Positions 11,531 through 11,604 of a DNA stretch of 11,604 nt are shown one piece after another. The DNA lies in assembly GCA_937898545.1 (NCBI GenBank), contig CALEJV010000001.1, positions 1-11,604 of the forward strand, written 5' to 3'. Position numbers and translations under genes: made by a program. This DNA comes from an uncultured Candidatus Saccharibacteria bacterium. Lineage in GTDB: Bacteria; Patescibacteriota; Saccharimonadia; Saccharimonadales; Saccharimonadaceae. The notes beneath the pieces are model-generated. The model was given only the letters and a program-made list of their open reading frames with translations, was not told where the DNA came from and ran no database searches. The stretch's first letter is position 1. Each line of letters starts with the position of its first letter.

Positions 11531-11604
11531 TCTCACGCTCACCCTCCCAACTCCCTCCTCCGGAACACTATAAGGGTCGACATTCGCTGGATGTCGACCT
11601 CTTG
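11531..11604 (+). repeat. Family A structured repeat, copy A5 (left half, cut by window end)
   Basis: Nearly identical to 2182-2256 of copy A2: the arm CGCTCACCCTCCC, then CTCCCTCCTC, GGAACACTATAAGGGTCGA, and hairpin A. Hairpin A here is GGTCGACAT/ATGTCGACC against GGTCGATACT/AGTATCGACC in A2, so the stem changed on both sides together. The right half would lie after base 11604. Confidence 0.82.

Noticed and set aside
1..11604. CRISPR array
   Set aside because: The dispersed repeats are kilobases apart, folded and variable; there are no regularly spaced direct repeats and no cas genes.

Overview
The window reads as a piece of a small-genome Patescibacteria chromosome, most likely Candidatus Saccharibacteria or a relative. 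This is an inference from gene content (type IV pilus genes with a GspHIJK-like minor pilin set, a single XerC/D-type recombinase, a nucleoside diphosphate kinase with an expanded region before its catalytic His), compact overlapping genes and protein style. The code is standard: TGA is used as a stop (pilD, PH-domain gene), which argues against Gracilibacteria/SR1. No marker here settles the taxonomy.

Layout. 1-70: half of a dispersed repeat (family A). 153-230: tRNA-Asp(GTC). 392-922 (-): ndk. 1015-1105: a folded repeat (family B). 1210-2151 (+): tyrosine recombinase. 2182-2336: the one complete family A copy. 2532-5736 (-): a four-gene minor pilin operon in the order H-I-J-K with overlapping or abutting genes. 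5891-6643 (-): an unrecognised gene with its own terminator and a promoter whose spacer is mostly a (CT)8 tract. 6758-7615 (-): prepilin peptidase. 7729-7820: second family B copy. 7909-8367 (-): major-pilin-like gene with its own promoter and terminator. 8608-8740: a diverged family A copy whose second hairpin is the terminator of the next gene. 8744-10428 (-): a membrane PH-domain protein and a membrane-anchored SurA/PrsA-like foldase, overlapping by ATGA. 10535-10590: an internally deleted family A copy. 10686-11099 (+): a small proline-rich two-helix membrane protein. 11249-11325 (-): tRNA-Arg(CCT). 11531-11604: the left half of another family A copy.

The genes centre on building a type IV pilus: major pilin, four minor pilins for a priming/tip complex, and the peptidase that matures them. 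The ATPase, platform and alignment proteins are not in this window. The foldase and PH-domain protein are cell-envelope functions of unproven connection. Most promoters share an extended -10 of the form TGnTATACT. In three cases it lies so close to the start codon that the mRNA would be leaderless or nearly so.

The most unusual content is non-coding: two families of structured dispersed repeats. Their copies differ in sequence while keeping base pairing, which suggests a folded RNA or DNA form is what matters. Family A occurs five times in 11.6 kb, always in the same orientation.
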